This document shows positions 26,530 through 37,600 of a DNA stretch of 64,000 nt, piece after piece; position 1 is the first letter of the stretch; each line of letters opens with the position of its first letter. The stretch covers positions 1-64,000 of the forward strand of contig CAIQIE010000056.1 of assembly GCA_903871805.1 (NCBI GenBank), written 5' to 3'. The DNA comes from an uncultured Planctomycetaceae bacterium. Its GTDB lineage: Bacteria > Planctomycetota > Planctomycetia > Planctomycetales > Planctomycetaceae. The translations under genes were made by a program, and so were the position numbers. The notes under the pieces were generated by a model. That model ran no database searches and was not told where the DNA came from. It was given only the letters and a program-made list of their open reading frames with translations.

Positions 26530-29060
26530 GTCGAACCTTCCGCGCTTTCCATGAACTGCCTTGGCACACCAGAGTGCACGAGGTACTTGTTCGTCAGGGC
26601 TTCGGAAAGTTTCAGTACAGCGTCTTCAACGGTTTTCAACGCCAATGTGACAGTCTTCAAACCAGCGTTGGCGAGATCCTCCGCGGTCAGCATGCGTACG
26701 GCATGGGTTGCTTCCATCACCAGTCGCATTTCTGGTGATCGGAGTGGTTGTGTGGTATAGCCCGGCAGTCTGTCCGTGTGCTGTACCAGTCGATCCAGTT
26801 GATAGGCCAGCGACCGAGGATTTGTTTCGTCCGTGATTGCAAGATCCAGAACCGCATTTCGCTGCAGATTTTCGCGGTATCGAAAACGATAGGTCATGCG
26901 AACATCAAGGACTTCTACCAGCGTCTTCAGCAGTTGCGGGGTGGCGTTTCCCTTCCGCAGGTCGGCAGTGATAAGAAGTCGCGCTGTTGCTGCCGTTCGT
27001 TCGATGCTTCTGCCAATCTCCATAAACCGCCACGAGGGACCACGATTCATGCCATCGGCGATTAATCCGCTGACGGAAGCAATGTCTCCCACCAGAATTC
27101 CCGTCGAAGAAACGACATCGGACAGATCACGCCATTCTCGGTTTGGCGTGGTCCAGAAGGATTCCGCGGTGACGTTAATCCGATGCCAGGTATCGGGACT
27201 GATCCAGTCTCGAACCAGTGATGCAAGGCGGGTCAGATCACGCACCGTCCTTGCCAGTCCGCCGAATTCGCCCGGATCGAAAACAGCAGTTGGCAACGCT
27301 TCGGCAAGGGACGGCAGTTGGGACTCCATCCCGTCAAGAACAAACCCAGGTTCCAGTTGCCCCTGTTCACTCAGCAAACGAGCAAGGAAGCGCACTTCCT
27401 GCATGTCGAAACTGCCCTCGCCAGACAGGCGTTCGGCCAAAGCACGAACCAGTCGGGCAAGGAAGTCACAGCGGTCGAGGGAACGACCCAGCCAGAAAAG
27501 ATTGTCGGCCACACGACTGGGAAACAGCGCCCCTGTGCGTTTCAGTTCCGCGGGCTGATCCTGGGGTGTCAGCAGCGACACGACGTCTACTCGCCGATCT
27601 GCAAGGACCCACAAATCTTTACTGCTGTCACCCGCAGCGACGGACAGTTGCATCGGTCCAGTATCCGGGGCGATCCGAATCAGTGCACCGGGCATTAGAT
27701 GCCAGCGTCGTTCATCTTCCACCAGAAACGCGCGGATGGCCACATGCCCACAGCGAATCCCGGATTCGCTCCAGACAGGGATTCCGGAGCGGCTGATTTT
27801 TTCCTGAGCGACCCAGGCCCATGGCTCTGCTTTTACGCGGGCGATGCAGGCAGCCTTCTGGTCTGCCGTCAGATCACTGACAATGATCTCTTCGCCCCCA
27901 CTTTTCTGAAATGCCGGTTTGATGACCAGCTCGTCCAGCCGTTCAAGGACCTGGGACAAACTCTGAAGATCTCCACACCACCATGTTGGAATGGATGGCA
28001 ATTGCAGCGATTGCCCCAGAAGTCGCTCACAGATTTTTGGCAGAAACGGCATAAACACGGGCGCACCGACAATCCCGCACCCCGGGGTATTGACAATAGT
28101 GACATTGCCACAGCGCATCGCATTCAGAATACCGGGGACTCCGTGCTCGGAGTATCCTCCTAATTCCAGGGGATCCAGACCGGATTCTGCACATCGGGAC
28201 AGCACAATGTCCACCTGGACCAGTCCGGAAAGGGTCTTCATATAAACGGTGTCTGAACGAACGGCGAGGTCTCCACCTTCCACCATGGTGTAGCCAAGGT
28301 ACCTGGCCAGATATACGTCTTCGAAGTAATAGGGGTGCCGTGGTCCGCTGGACAGCAGAACAATTCGGGGACTGTCTGTGGGCCGCGCCGTCTTTTTGCG
28401 CAGGGCGTTTTGCAGTCGGACAAAAAATGAGGCCAGACGCTCCACCGGAACCTGTTTGTAGACGGACGGCAGGGATCGCGAACTGACAATTCGATTCTCG
28501 AGGGCAAATCCTGGGCCGGCTGGTGCCTCGGATCGATCGGCCATCACAAAAAATTGCCCGTTGGCGGCACGTGCCAGCTCTGCTGCATAAAGGAACATCG
28601 GGAGTTCGCCAGGTCTTCCGAGATCGCAGAAGGAACGCTGAAATTCGGGATTGGCAAACAATAACTCTGCTGGCAGCAGTCCCTCCTGCACCAGTTGTCG
28701 GGGTCCGTAGATGTCCGCAATCACCAGATTCAACAATTGAGCACGCTGTGCCAGCGCTGCTTCGGCCTGGGACCATTCCGCCGCCGAAATCAGCATCGGA
28801 AACAGGTCCAGACGCCACGGACGGGCGCCCTCTCCGCCTGGGTTCACAGAGTGATAGTTGACGCCATTCTCGCGCAACATTCGATCGGCCTGCAGGTTCC
28901 GACGTGCGAAATCCTCGCTTCCGATTCCTCGAAAGACCTGCAAAAACTTATGCCAGTGTGTTCGTGGCTGCCCGTCAAATCCGTAAACCTCGTTGTACAC
29001 CGCTGGTGGACAGGAGAAAATCGGTTCCGTTCGCTGTGCTGATGACGTTCCGCTGCTCAT
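26526..29060 (-). CDS. Circularly permuted ATP-grasp ligase fused to an alpha-E domain
   Basis: This 844-residue protein joins two proteins that are often separate. Residues about 15-490 form the circularly permuted ATP-grasp enzyme (COG2308), with QLLNLVIADIYGPRQL, PFVVMADR-like FFVMADRSEAPAG, a long SRCAESGLDPLELGG block, and later GGEEIIVSDLTADQ and VLADRRVDVVSL. Residues about 515-835 form the alpha-helical alpha-E domain (COG2307), opening DNLFWLGRSLDRCDFLARLV and continuing with MEIGRSIERTAATARLL and LDLAITDETNPRSLAYQLD. The enzyme is expected to form amide bonds using ATP; the product is unknown. The coupled transglutaminase gene follows directly. This is the conserved amidoligase cluster described by comparative genomics; the Anbu peptidase that can join it is not seen here. 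Confidence 0.93.
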   Translation of the reverse strand: MSSGTSSAQRTEPIFSCPPAVYNEVYGFDGQPRTHWHKFLQVFRGIGSEDFARRNLQADRMLRENGVNYHSVNPGGEGARPWRLDLFPMLISAAEWSQAEAALAQRAQLLNLVIADIYGPRQLVQEGLLPAELLFANPEFQRSFCDLGRPGELPMFLYAAELARAANGQFFVMADRSEAPAGPGFALENRIVSSRSLPSVYKQVPVERLASFFVRLQNALRKKTARPTDSPRIVLLSSGPRHPYYFEDVYLARYLGYTMVEGGDLAVRSDTVYMKTLSGLVQVDIVLSRCAESGLDPLELGGYSEHGVPGILNAMRCGNVTIVNTPGCGIVGAPVFMPFLPKICERLLGQSLQLPSIPTWWCGDLQSLSQVLERLDELVIKPAFQKSGGEEIIVSDLTADQKAACIARVKAEPWAWVAQEKISRSGIPVWSESGIRCGHVAIRAFLVEDERRWHLMPGALIRIAPDTGPMQLSVAAGDSSKDLWVLADRRVDVVSLLTPQDQPAELKRTGALFPSRVADNLFWLGRSLDRCDFLARLVRALAERLSGEGSFDMQEVRFLARLLSEQGQLEPGFVLDGMESQLPSLAEALPTAVFDPGEFGGLARTVRDLTRLASLVRDWISPDTWHRINVTAESFWTTPNREWRDLSDVVSSTGILVGDIASVSGLIADGMNRGPSWRFMEIGRSIERTAATARLLITADLRKGNATPQLLKTLVEVLDVRMTYRFRYRENLQRNAVLDLAITDETNPRSLAYQLDRLVQHTDRLPGYTTQPLRSPEMRLVMEATHAVRMLTAEDLANAGLKTVTLALKTVEDAVLKLSEALTNKYLVHSGVPRQFMESAEGST

Positions 29061-29741
29061 CCAAAAAATATCCGAGGCTATGAGTTGCCGGATCCCCCAA
29101 AAAAACGAAAGACCTCTGGCGGCTACATTCTAAACGTTTTGCTCGCGTTTCACCCCCGTAATCACCCTTTGCCTTTCCGATTTTTGTGATCGAGCGGCAT
29201 CAATTCTCCGCCAGCACATGTTTTTGCAGGTCCTGCCTGGCACACAGCTGGGCATCCAACGCCTGGAAACAGGGCGTTCGCTGACGCCCCGACCTGGCTG
29301 CCGGGTTTGCCGGGAAGTGCCATGCCGCAAATTGCGTCGGCTTCACATTCCTGTCCAACTGGTCCGACCAGCAATCCGCGTGAATTCTGACCGTTTCGTC
29401 GCAATTCCTGTGATGTGAGAGCAGAAACACCAAACACCATTCATCACGGTTCAGTCGTGCGTCGGATTTGTACCTCTTTATCGTCAGCTGCAACAGATTG
29501 TCAGTAGTCACAGCCGTGGGCTCCGCAAGTCGTGTCGGTACGCTGCCCGCCAGGATCGGAGGGGACGTTTCGCAGGGGAGCCGCGACCGTTTTCGAGAAA
29601 AAGAGGCCGTAAATTCAGGGTTTTTTACGGGAGAACTTCCCCTTGCTCACTCAGGCGTTTTGCAATTGCGATGTGACGATTTCAAAAAGCTGCCTAAAAT
29701 CACCCGTCACAAACGGCATTTTGAAAAACAGGGACAGCATC
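29061..29741. other. Divergent intergenic region
   Basis: A gap of about 680 bases lies between the starts of the ATP-grasp/alpha-E gene and the hotdog gene. Short frames cross it but none has a recognisable domain. It must carry promoters in both directions. Confidence 0.4.
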
Positions 29742-30269
29742 ATGGCGCTTCCGGACCATCAGCATCATTTTCCCAACGTCGAAGATTATCTGCACCATCG
29801 TGCTCCGTACCTGATGGTGGGTGGCATCGCAGAAATTGGTGACCGATCGATCCAGACGACGACTCGGATCACTGACGAGATGGATTTTCTCCGTGGCCAT
29901 TTTCCTGGTTCGCCCGTTGTTCCGGGAGCCATGCTGCAGGAAGTCACTACCCAAAGCGCCGGGATTCTTCTGGCAGCGCGTTTTAATCCTATGGAAGAGT
30001 ACAATACGCATGATCCGGTTTTCAACGAATACGCGCTCGGTGTGCTGATTCGCGTCAAGGGAGCACGATTCCGCGGTTTTGTGCGCCCCGGAGATTTGCT
30101 GCACACGACTGTTGAGTTGATTGAACGAGTTGGCGATGTGTTTGAATTTCAGGGACGAGTCAGTGTGAACGGTAAAGTGGTGATGAGCAACTGTTTTCAG
30201 TTGGCGAACATTCCCTCCACAACGCTGCAGGGCGTCGTTGCCGCAGCTCGAGAAAACGCCGCCGTCTGA
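29742..30269 (+). CDS. FabZ-like hotdog-fold 3-hydroxyacyl-ACP dehydratase
   Basis: This 175-residue protein has the FabA/FabZ active-site block RGHFPGSPVVPGAMLQE, with catalytic His53 and Glu67 at the FabZ spacing, after an opening LHHRAPYLMVGGI. The C-terminal strands include RFRGFVRPGDLLHTTVEL, as in FabZ. It is slightly longer than typical FabZ (about 145-150 residues) and stands alone, so it may be a second, specialised dehydratase rather than the housekeeping enzyme. The ATG at 29742, behind ACAGGGACA, was chosen because the family homology starts there; the frame is open further upstream. Confidence 0.85.
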   Translation: MALPDHQHHFPNVEDYLHHRAPYLMVGGIAEIGDRSIQTTTRITDEMDFLRGHFPGSPVVPGAMLQEVTTQSAGILLAARFNPMEEYNTHDPVFNEYALGVLIRVKGARFRGFVRPGDLLHTTVELIERVGDVFEFQGRVSVNGKVVMSNCFQLANIPSTTLQGVVAAARENAAV

Positions 30270-30670
30270 CTCAACCCCCCGAGGGGCTGGAAAATGCTGA
30301 CAGTGCAGAGTCTCGGAAAGCTCCCTTGCAAACGTCTCTGAGGAGGAATCTCTGAAGTGGCGCTTGTCAAGTGGAACTGCCGATGGTCCGAGTCAATAGT
30401 TGTCTGCAGCGTTACAAAATCTCGGCAAAAGGGCAACCTGACTGAAGGTTTGCCTCGTCAAAAAACACCGGGCCGGCTGCATTATGACGGGAGGCCGCTG
30501 GTACTGCAGGATCGGCGAATTGCCCCACAAAATTCCGGCAGCCTGGAATTTCCTCTGCATAGTCTTCACAATGGACCGGAACTTCTGTCGACCCGAGAGT
30601 GGCAACGTGGCCATCCCGGGACTCGGCCGGATGATGATTTCCGCGTATGCGGACTTGCAGGAGACAATGA
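30270..30670. other. Intergenic stretch, nothing recognised
   Basis: This gap of about 400 bases lies between the hotdog gene and the ThuA-like gene. I see no terminator with a T-run and no further gene. Confidence 0.4.
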
Positions 30671-31531
30671 ATGAGATCTTTCAGAGGCCTTTTTGTTGCC
30701 GCGTTGATGTCCAGCCTTCTGGGCACGTCACTGACCGCTGCAGATAAGGAAAAATCCCGCGTTCTGATGCTGACGCAGAGTGCCGGATTTATGCACGGAA
30801 GCGTTCGACGTCCGGCCGCCGACAAACTGGCCGTTTCAGAAGTGGCAATGATTCAGCTGGGAGAGAAGACCGGATTATTCAAGGTCGACTGCACTCAGGA
30901 CGCTGCTGCAGATTTCACCCGAGAGAACCTGAAAAACTACGACATTGTCGTGTTTTACACCACCGGTGCACTGCCGATCGCCGAAGCGGACCGGGACTAC
31001 TTCTTCAAAGAATGGCTGACAGCCAAAGGCCATGGTTTTGTGGGCTTTCACTCTGCCGCTGATACCTACGGTGACTATCAGCCCTACTGGGATATGGTTG
31101 GCGGAACGTTCAACGGCCACCCATGGAATGCGGGCGACACCGTGACGATCAAAGTGCATGACGCAAAGCACCCGCTGATGAAATCCTTCGGCGAAGAATT
31201 CACAATTCGAGACGAGATCTATCAGTACAAGAATTGGCAACCAGAGAAAGTACGCGTCCTGATGAGTCTCGACATGTCAAAGTGCAAACCATCCATGCCT
31301 TATCATGTGCCTGTTGCATGGGTGAAGACCTACGGCGAAGGTCGTGTCTATTTCAATAACCTCGGCCACAACGAAACCTCATGGGCAGATCCACGTTACC
31401 TCACCTCCATCACAGAAGCCGTGAAGTGGATTCGTGGGGACATTGAACTGGACTCCAAACCGAATCCAGAGCTGTCCGCCGAGCAGGAAAACGTTGCAAA
31501 AGCCGCTGCAGAAGCTGAAAAGGCGAAATAA
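30671..31531 (+). CDS. Secreted ThuA-like domain protein
   Basis: This 286-residue protein has a signal peptide (FRGLFVAALMSSLLGTSLTA). A ThuA-type flavodoxin-like domain (PF06283) follows: SRVLMLTQSAGFMHGSVRRP, then YDIVVFYTTGALP, GHGFVGFHSAADTYGDY, YWDMVGGTFNGHPW and a C-terminal VAWVKTYGEGRVYFNNLGHN. The order matches the family throughout. The family has been tied to sugar oxidation and to binding of glycans in the periplasm, but the reaction is unsettled. The last 35 residues are a Glu/Ala-rich helix without homology. It starts at ATG 30671 behind CAGGAGACA. Confidence 0.9.
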   Translation: MRSFRGLFVAALMSSLLGTSLTAADKEKSRVLMLTQSAGFMHGSVRRPAADKLAVSEVAMIQLGEKTGLFKVDCTQDAAADFTRENLKNYDIVVFYTTGALPIAEADRDYFFKEWLTAKGHGFVGFHSAADTYGDYQPYWDMVGGTFNGHPWNAGDTVTIKVHDAKHPLMKSFGEEFTIRDEIYQYKNWQPEKVRVLMSLDMSKCKPSMPYHVPVAWVKTYGEGRVYFNNLGHNETSWADPRYLTSITEAVKWIRGDIELDSKPNPELSAEQENVAKAAAEAEKAK

Positions 31532-32069
31532 TCCACTGGGGAATGCAGCGACAGGGTGCTCGGATTGCTGAAATGCGAGCCCCTTTGTACCCCGAATCTG
31601 TGCCCAAAAATCAGATCCCGGGACTTGCTGATCTCAGCGGGTCCTGGGACGATTTATTGCTGCCCGACGCGGCAATCAGCGGAAACATGCATCGCTGACG
31701 GCCCCAGCCCCTCAATGGTTGCTGGTCATAGACGCCGGCAGATCTGCCTCAAAGTCTTCCTGCGACCATGTTCATGGTAAGTGGGGACCTTCAACGGGGA
31801 CTTTTCCACGAAAGCTGGGTTTTCCGGCGTGTTTCTGTCGAGGAGCGAGTGGCTTTCAAGCTCAGTTCGCATGTCGAATCCGCTCCTTCAGGCTGGTCCC
31901 GGGAAAATACGGAATGGTTCCGGCCGAGATTCTTTGCGTTTCCGGGCCGGCGGGATTACAACATGGGTTGTGGCAAAGTGCATTGTCAGACATCTGCCGG
32001 CTGCGATCTGCCACTGATTCCGCATCTCTTCCTACCATTGTTGTTCTGAAGAACTCACGAGGGTCTTCC
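31532..32069. other. Intergenic stretch, nothing recognised
   Basis: This gap of 538 bases lies between co-directional genes. The frame of the next gene stays open through most of it, but that part has no homology and no signal peptide, so I do not count it as coding. Confidence 0.4.
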
Positions 32070-33488
32070 ATGCCTGACTCAAAACCAACTCTAAGGCGTC
32101 TGGTTGGATTGTTGACATTCTGTGCAATGGCCTCCACCGCCGTCGCTCAGGAAGCATCAGAACCCAGGGTCAGTTATTACCGCTCGATCAGACCGATTCT
32201 GCAAAGGACCTGTTCGGGGTGTCACTTTGGTGGCAAAAAAGAAGGCGGTCTGATTGTGACTTCGGTAGCCAGCCTTCTGCAGGGGGGTGACGCCGGGGCA
32301 TCGATTATTGTTGGAAAGCCGGACGAAAGTGTTTTGATTCAGAACGTCACAGGAGAGGATCCTGAGATGCCACTGAATGCAGACCCATTGAAGCCGGAAC
32401 AGGTGGAACTGCTGAAAAAATGGATCAGTCAGGGGGCAGTGGATGACACGCCGGCTTCCGTAGGCAACATCGTGTCAGCCGAAAATCCGCCGGTGTACAC
32501 AACGCCGCCAGTCGTCACATCGCTGGACTATTCGCCGGACGGTCGTCTTCTGGCTGTCACGGGCTATCACGAGGTTCAAATACACACCCTTGACGGCAGT
32601 GCGCCGCCGAAGAGACTCATTGGGCGAGCACAGCGAATTGAATCGCTGGCATTTTCTCCGAATGGGCAGATCCTGGCGGTGGCCGGAGGAACTCCATCTC
32701 TGTTCGGAGAACTGCAGTTGTGGAATGTGGCTGAAGGCAGGCTGTTGCATTCGGTTACCTTTGGTAACGACTCTCTGTTTGGGGTCAGTTTCAACGATGA
32801 TGGAACGATGGTGGCATTTGGCGGCGCCGACAACCGTGTGCGAGTTGTCAAAGTGGAATCCGGCGAGCAGCAAATGAGAATGGACGCTCACGCCGACTGG
32901 GTACAGGGAACCACATTTTCCCTGAAGAACGACCATGTGATCAGCGTCAGTCGGGATCGGTCCATGAAGCTGTCAATCGTGGCCAATGGGCAGTTTGTCG
33001 ACAACATCACCAGTATCACCCCAGGTGCCTTAAAAGGCGGGCTGGTGGATGTTCAGCGAATGCCAGCGGCAGAAGAGGTTCTTGCGGTAGGGGCAGACGG
33101 AGAACCGCGGCTCTACAAAATTTTCCGGGAGCGAGCCCGCCAGATCGGGGACGACTTCAATCTGATTCGGGCCTATGGGCGGATTGAGGGGCGTCTGACA
33201 GACCTTGACATTTCAAAATCCGGCTCACGATTCGTCGTCGGCTCAAGCACCGCGGTGATGGGAGCCGCGCGTGTCTATCTGGTCGCAGACCCGGCGAAGG
33301 TGGTTGACCTTCAGGGACTGACTTCCCCGGTGTTTGCGGTAAGTTTCCGGCCGGATGAGGCACAGGTGGCGGTTGGCGGATTTGATGGCATGATTCGTCT
33401 GTTCAACTCAGAAACCGGCCAGCTGGAATCTTCATTCCCCGCAGCCACAGTGACGGCCGCACCTGCGGTGACAGCAACAAATCCCTGA
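32070..33488 (+). CDS. Secreted cytochrome-c-domain / WD40 protein
   Basis: This 472-residue protein has a signal peptide (LVGLLTFCAMASTAVAQ). A planctomycete cytochrome-C domain follows, with haem motif CSGCH at 48-52 in ILQRTCSGCHFGG and a distal EMPLNADPLKPEQVELLKKWI block. A WD40 beta-propeller then runs from about residue 140 to 455, with repeats such as VTSLDYSPDGRLLAVTG, SLAFSPNGQILAVAG and VFAVSFRPDEAQVAVGG. It has the same architecture as the protein at 54446-57145 but lacks that protein's coiled-coil tail. The ATG at 32070 opens the signal peptide. Electron carrier or haem-tethered scaffold roles are both possible. Confidence 0.88.
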   Translation: MPDSKPTLRRLVGLLTFCAMASTAVAQEASEPRVSYYRSIRPILQRTCSGCHFGGKKEGGLIVTSVASLLQGGDAGASIIVGKPDESVLIQNVTGEDPEMPLNADPLKPEQVELLKKWISQGAVDDTPASVGNIVSAENPPVYTTPPVVTSLDYSPDGRLLAVTGYHEVQIHTLDGSAPPKRLIGRAQRIESLAFSPNGQILAVAGGTPSLFGELQLWNVAEGRLLHSVTFGNDSLFGVSFNDDGTMVAFGGADNRVRVVKVESGEQQMRMDAHADWVQGTTFSLKNDHVISVSRDRSMKLSIVANGQFVDNITSITPGALKGGLVDVQRMPAAEEVLAVGADGEPRLYKIFRERARQIGDDFNLIRAYGRIEGRLTDLDISKSGSRFVVGSSTAVMGAARVYLVADPAKVVDLQGLTSPVFAVSFRPDEAQVAVGGFDGMIRLFNSETGQLESSFPAATVTAAPAVTATNP

Positions 33489-33847
33489 GAATTTTTCAAG
33501 GCCCGTGACATACTGTCGGCAAGGTTGATGGTTCCATCAGTCTCTTGCGTGATTCAGCCAGCTACATCAACATCGGGGCAACCTGAAAAGTCTTCACCCA
33601 CTCTGATTTCCTGCTGCGGAAGCCAGATGGTGATAACAATTTCGGGCCTGCGGCAATCAAGCCCTGAATTTGGCTAAAACGAGTATGTTCCTGGGCAACC
33701 ATCCATCGGAATTGGCAAACATGCGTTGGCTTACCAGTGGAGTGCGACGCGTAAAAAGGTGCGGGGAGTCACAGGGGATCAAAGCCGTGGCCACATGCCT
33801 GTTGATGGCGCCAGGTGGCGTTGCGAAGGCATGCCGGCTGGCGGTAT
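33489..33847. other. Convergent intergenic gap
   Basis: About 360 bases lie between the 3' ends of the cytochrome/WD40 gene and the CPBP protease gene. I see no gene and no clear bidirectional terminator. Confidence 0.4.
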
Positions 33848-34627
33848 TCAGACCAGCACCTGCCGCACCATGTCGTAGCCGATGGTGAAGATGACGACGT
33901 CCACGATGGCGTGGCTGATCCAGCAGCCGCGGATGGTTCCGGACTGCTGATACAGCCAGGCCCAGCAGGCTCCTCCAATCGCTATCGCGGCAGAGAACAG
34001 ATAGGCCAGCGGCGATGTTGGGCCGAAAAAGAAGGCCAGAACGATGACGTGATGGGCCATGAAACCCAGGCTGGAAATCCAGATCGATGCCGGAATTCCC
34101 AGCAGTTTTGTTAACCGCGAAAAGACGAACCAGCGCCAATAGTATTCTTCCATCCCGGAATGCAGGACGGAATAAAAAAGACCCATCAGGCAGTATTTCC
34201 ACGTCGAGTCAATGCCCATCCCGGAGACTTTCTCCTGTGCCATTTGCCTCGCCACGTCCAGGCCGGGCCAAGACCTGAGTACCTGCGTATACAGGGCCCA
34301 CGCTGCCACACAGACGCTCAGACCAAAGGCTATGCCTGGTCCAAAACCAGAGATTGGCCGCCGTTGTCGCCCGAATACGGGTTCTCGAACGATGAAGACC
34401 ACCCAGACCAGAGGAAAGGTAAACTGGATGAACTTGCCAACCCCGTAGGCTCCCTGCTGGATCGCAGCAGGGGCGTTTCGCAGCAGCACGAAATAGATCC
34501 AGGTAATTAGACTGGGAAACAAAATTGCGAAGGCGATGGCGGCCGGTTCACCAAATGGACGTCCTTGACGAGTCATGGTTCGCGCTCTGGCAAAAGAAAG
34601 AGAAACCGTGGCGTCCGCAGTTTTCAT
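33848..34627 (-). CDS. CPBP-family intramembrane metalloprotease
   Basis: This polytopic protein of about 259 residues belongs to the CPBP/Abi (CaaX protease-like) family. Motif 1, SGMEEYYWRWFVFSR, provides Glu160, Glu161 and Arg165. Motif 2, FMAHHVIVL, provides His192 or His193, and motif 3 is CWISHAIVD. Six or more hydrophobic helices are visible. Members process prenylated proteins, peptides or act in immunity to bacteriocins; the target here is unknown. The gene starts 44 bases after the stop of the LplT-PlsC-synthetase fusion on the same strand, which suggests one transcript and a membrane-lipid context. A start at 34576 is also possible. Confidence 0.85.
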   Translation of the reverse strand: MKTADATVSLSFARARTMTRQGRPFGEPAAIAFAILFPSLITWIYFVLLRNAPAAIQQGAYGVGKFIQFTFPLVWVVFIVREPVFGRQRRPISGFGPGIAFGLSVCVAAWALYTQVLRSWPGLDVARQMAQEKVSGMGIDSTWKYCLMGLFYSVLHSGMEEYYWRWFVFSRLTKLLGIPASIWISSLGFMAHHVIVLAFFFGPTSPLAYLFSAAIAIGGACWAWLYQQSGTIRGCWISHAIVDVVIFTIGYDMVRQVLV

Positions 34628-34671
34628 CAGATCAATCAAGGCTTCACAGTCAATCCTGCACCGTCGGTCGC

Positions 34672-37600
34672 CTACCGGGATCGTGCGATATACCGTTCCA
34701 GCGCCAGTTCGCGGATACGGCGTAAATCGAGCTTTCCGGTGCCCAGCAACGGAATATGATCCACTTCAATAAAACAGTCATGCCCCGGGATCCACAGATT
34801 TGGCAGTCCGGCCTGCTGCAGCCGGTCCAGAATTCCAGAGATCGGCTGCTGCATGGGTTTATGCAGGACGATCAGTCGTTCGCCCTTCGCGTGGTCCGGC
34901 ACCGCAGTGACGGCACAGAGGATTTCAGGCTCATCATTCGGCGTCTCGTCCAGAATGTGTGCGATCTCCTGTTCGATCCGGATATGGGGCACCATTTCGC
35001 CGCCGATTTTTGAGAAGCGACTGAGGCGTCCCGTGATGCGAATAAAGCCATCCTCATCAATCATGCCTAGATCGCCGGTTGTGTACCACCCGTCCTGAAC
35101 AACTTCGGCCGTCTTTTTTGGGTGATTGAGATACCCGAGCATCACATTGGGACCCTTGATTTTCAGCATGCCTTCCTTGTTGGTTCCAAGGCGTTCGCTG
35201 GTTTCAATGTCGAACACCGCAGCAACGGCCCCCGGAATGACGCGGCCGACGGTGCCCGCCTTTGATGTGGGCTGGGTTGGAACATCGATTCCGATGCGAG
35301 AGGCGGGGATGTTGACGGCAGCGATGGGGGAGAGTTCCGTGGTTCCATAACCTTCGCTGGGCTCAACACCGTATTTTTCGCAAAACGCTTTTCTCAGGTC
35401 GTCCGGAAGTTTTTCTGCTCCGACGATTGCGAGATTCAGAGACGCCATTTCCTCCACCGTACAGCGTTTCATCCACGACCGTAAAAAGGTCGGTGTCGCC
35501 ATCAGAATGGTGACTTTGAATTTTTGCACGAGGCTCCCCACCATCCTTGAGTCCAGTGGGTTGAAGTGGTAGACGCCGCCCGGATCCGTGCACAGGGGCA
35601 GCCACATCGAGACGGTATAACCGAATGAGTGAAAGAACGGCAAAACCCCAAGCATCATGTCGGTAGGCTTCAGATGCAGCAGATGTCTGACTGATTCGAT
35701 ATTGGAGGCAATATTGTTATGGCTGAGCATGACGCCCTTGGGTTCACCTGTCGACCCGGACGTGAAGATAATGGTCATCACGTCATCAGGTTTCAGGCGA
35801 TCCAGTCCCAGACTGTGTTGCAGCAGACCGAGGGGCAGGAACGCTGCCCTGAAGAAGGCACTGGCTTTATCCCACACGCTGAGCTGTGGCAGCAGATCCT
35901 CCAGATAAACCAGATCTGTATTGAGCTGCATGGGGCGTTTTTCCATGAAGCGTCGACTGGTGAGTACCTGCTTAATGCGTGCTTCACTGATGCAGTAATT
36001 CACGACGTCATCTGTCAGCGTATAGTTCAAATTGACGGCCACTTTACCTGCAAGTGAGACGGCGGTGTTTGCCAGGACTCCTCCTGTCGATGGCGGCAGC
36101 AGAATGCCGACATTGCTGCTGTCGGGCCTGAGGACACGCGTTGTCAGCAGCTTGTGCAGTGCCAGTGCACCTGTCAGCAGTTTTCCACCGGTCAGAACGG
36201 TCCCTGCAGAGTCGGCGCACTTGGTGCGGCGCCATGAGACTCGGCATTGCCGGATAAACTGCATCACAGGTCGCAGTCGACGATCTTTGCGGCGTTCCAT
36301 GGACACGGCACTGAGCTCCAGAACCGCGTGCCGCACAACATCCACATCGTCGACTTTTGGAATGGGCTGGCCGAAGGAAATGGACACCGGATACGGCCAG
36401 TGACGCGGCTTTTTCCAGAAGATCTTTCCGCCGTCGTAGCTGAAAATACTTCCCCAGAGTTCATCAAGAAAAACGGGAATCACCGGGGCATCGGTTCCCT
36501 TAAGAATTTTGAGCAGCCCGCGTTCAAACTTCTGCAGCTGTCCAGTACGGGAAATCTGACCTTCTGCAAAAATACAGACCAGTTCACCAGCCTGCAGGGC
36601 TTCCCTCGCAAGGTTCAGAGATTCCATCAGCGCCCGGGGACCGTCACCCGAACGGATAGGAATATTGCCAAACAGACGTGCCAGCCAGCTGGAAAATGGC
36701 CCTTGAACGTAATCAGCGTAGGTCACCATCCGAATATTGCGGGAGCTGCTAAGCAGAATCAACACACCATCCAGCCAGGACACATGATTTGCCACAAGCA
36801 GGCCCGGGCCGCGTTCCGGCAGGTTCTCGATGTTGTAAATGCGGACTCGGTAGACGAAACGGCTGAGAAGCCAGACGACGAAACGAATGGTTGCCTGGGG
36901 CAGGAGACAGATTGCGTATACCAGAATTGGCAGGATTCCAATTCCCGTAACAAGAAAAATCTCAGCTGCCGTCAGCTTTAGTGAGTCACGAAGCAACCAG
37001 AATAGTCCGGAGACAACGACCATTCCCAGCGATGTCAGCTGGTTTCCCGCAGCGAGGATAGCCCCCAGTTTTTCATGAGGACTTCGTTCCTGCTGAAAGG
37101 CATTCAGTGGGACATTAAACAGGCCGCCGCCAATCCCAATCATTCCAAGCATTGCCCCTGCCGTTATGGCGGAACCTTTAAATACGAACAGCAGCACGCA
37201 GGCGACAGCCATCAGCAGTGCGCCGGCGGGCACAATTCCCAGCTCAACACGTCCCCCCGACAGCCAGCCCGCCAGAACACTTCCAAGCCCTACGCCAAGG
37301 GACAACACGGTCAGATAAATCCCCACTTCACTCTGCGTTTTCCCCAGTTCCCCCATTACGTAGACGTCGATATTCATCTGCGCCAGAGAAGCCAGCGACC
37401 AGAAAAAGGCAATTCCGAGAGTGACACGCAGCACCGCACGATCACTCATCAACAGAGTCAGGTCACGCCAGGAATAGGTAATCGGATTCCATGGGAATTC
37501 CAGCGACGGGTTGGCGGAAGGAACTCGCTGAATCAGTAGACTTCCCACCACGCCGAGGACAGCCACGCACTCCAAAGCCACCAGTGCGAGCAGCAGACTT

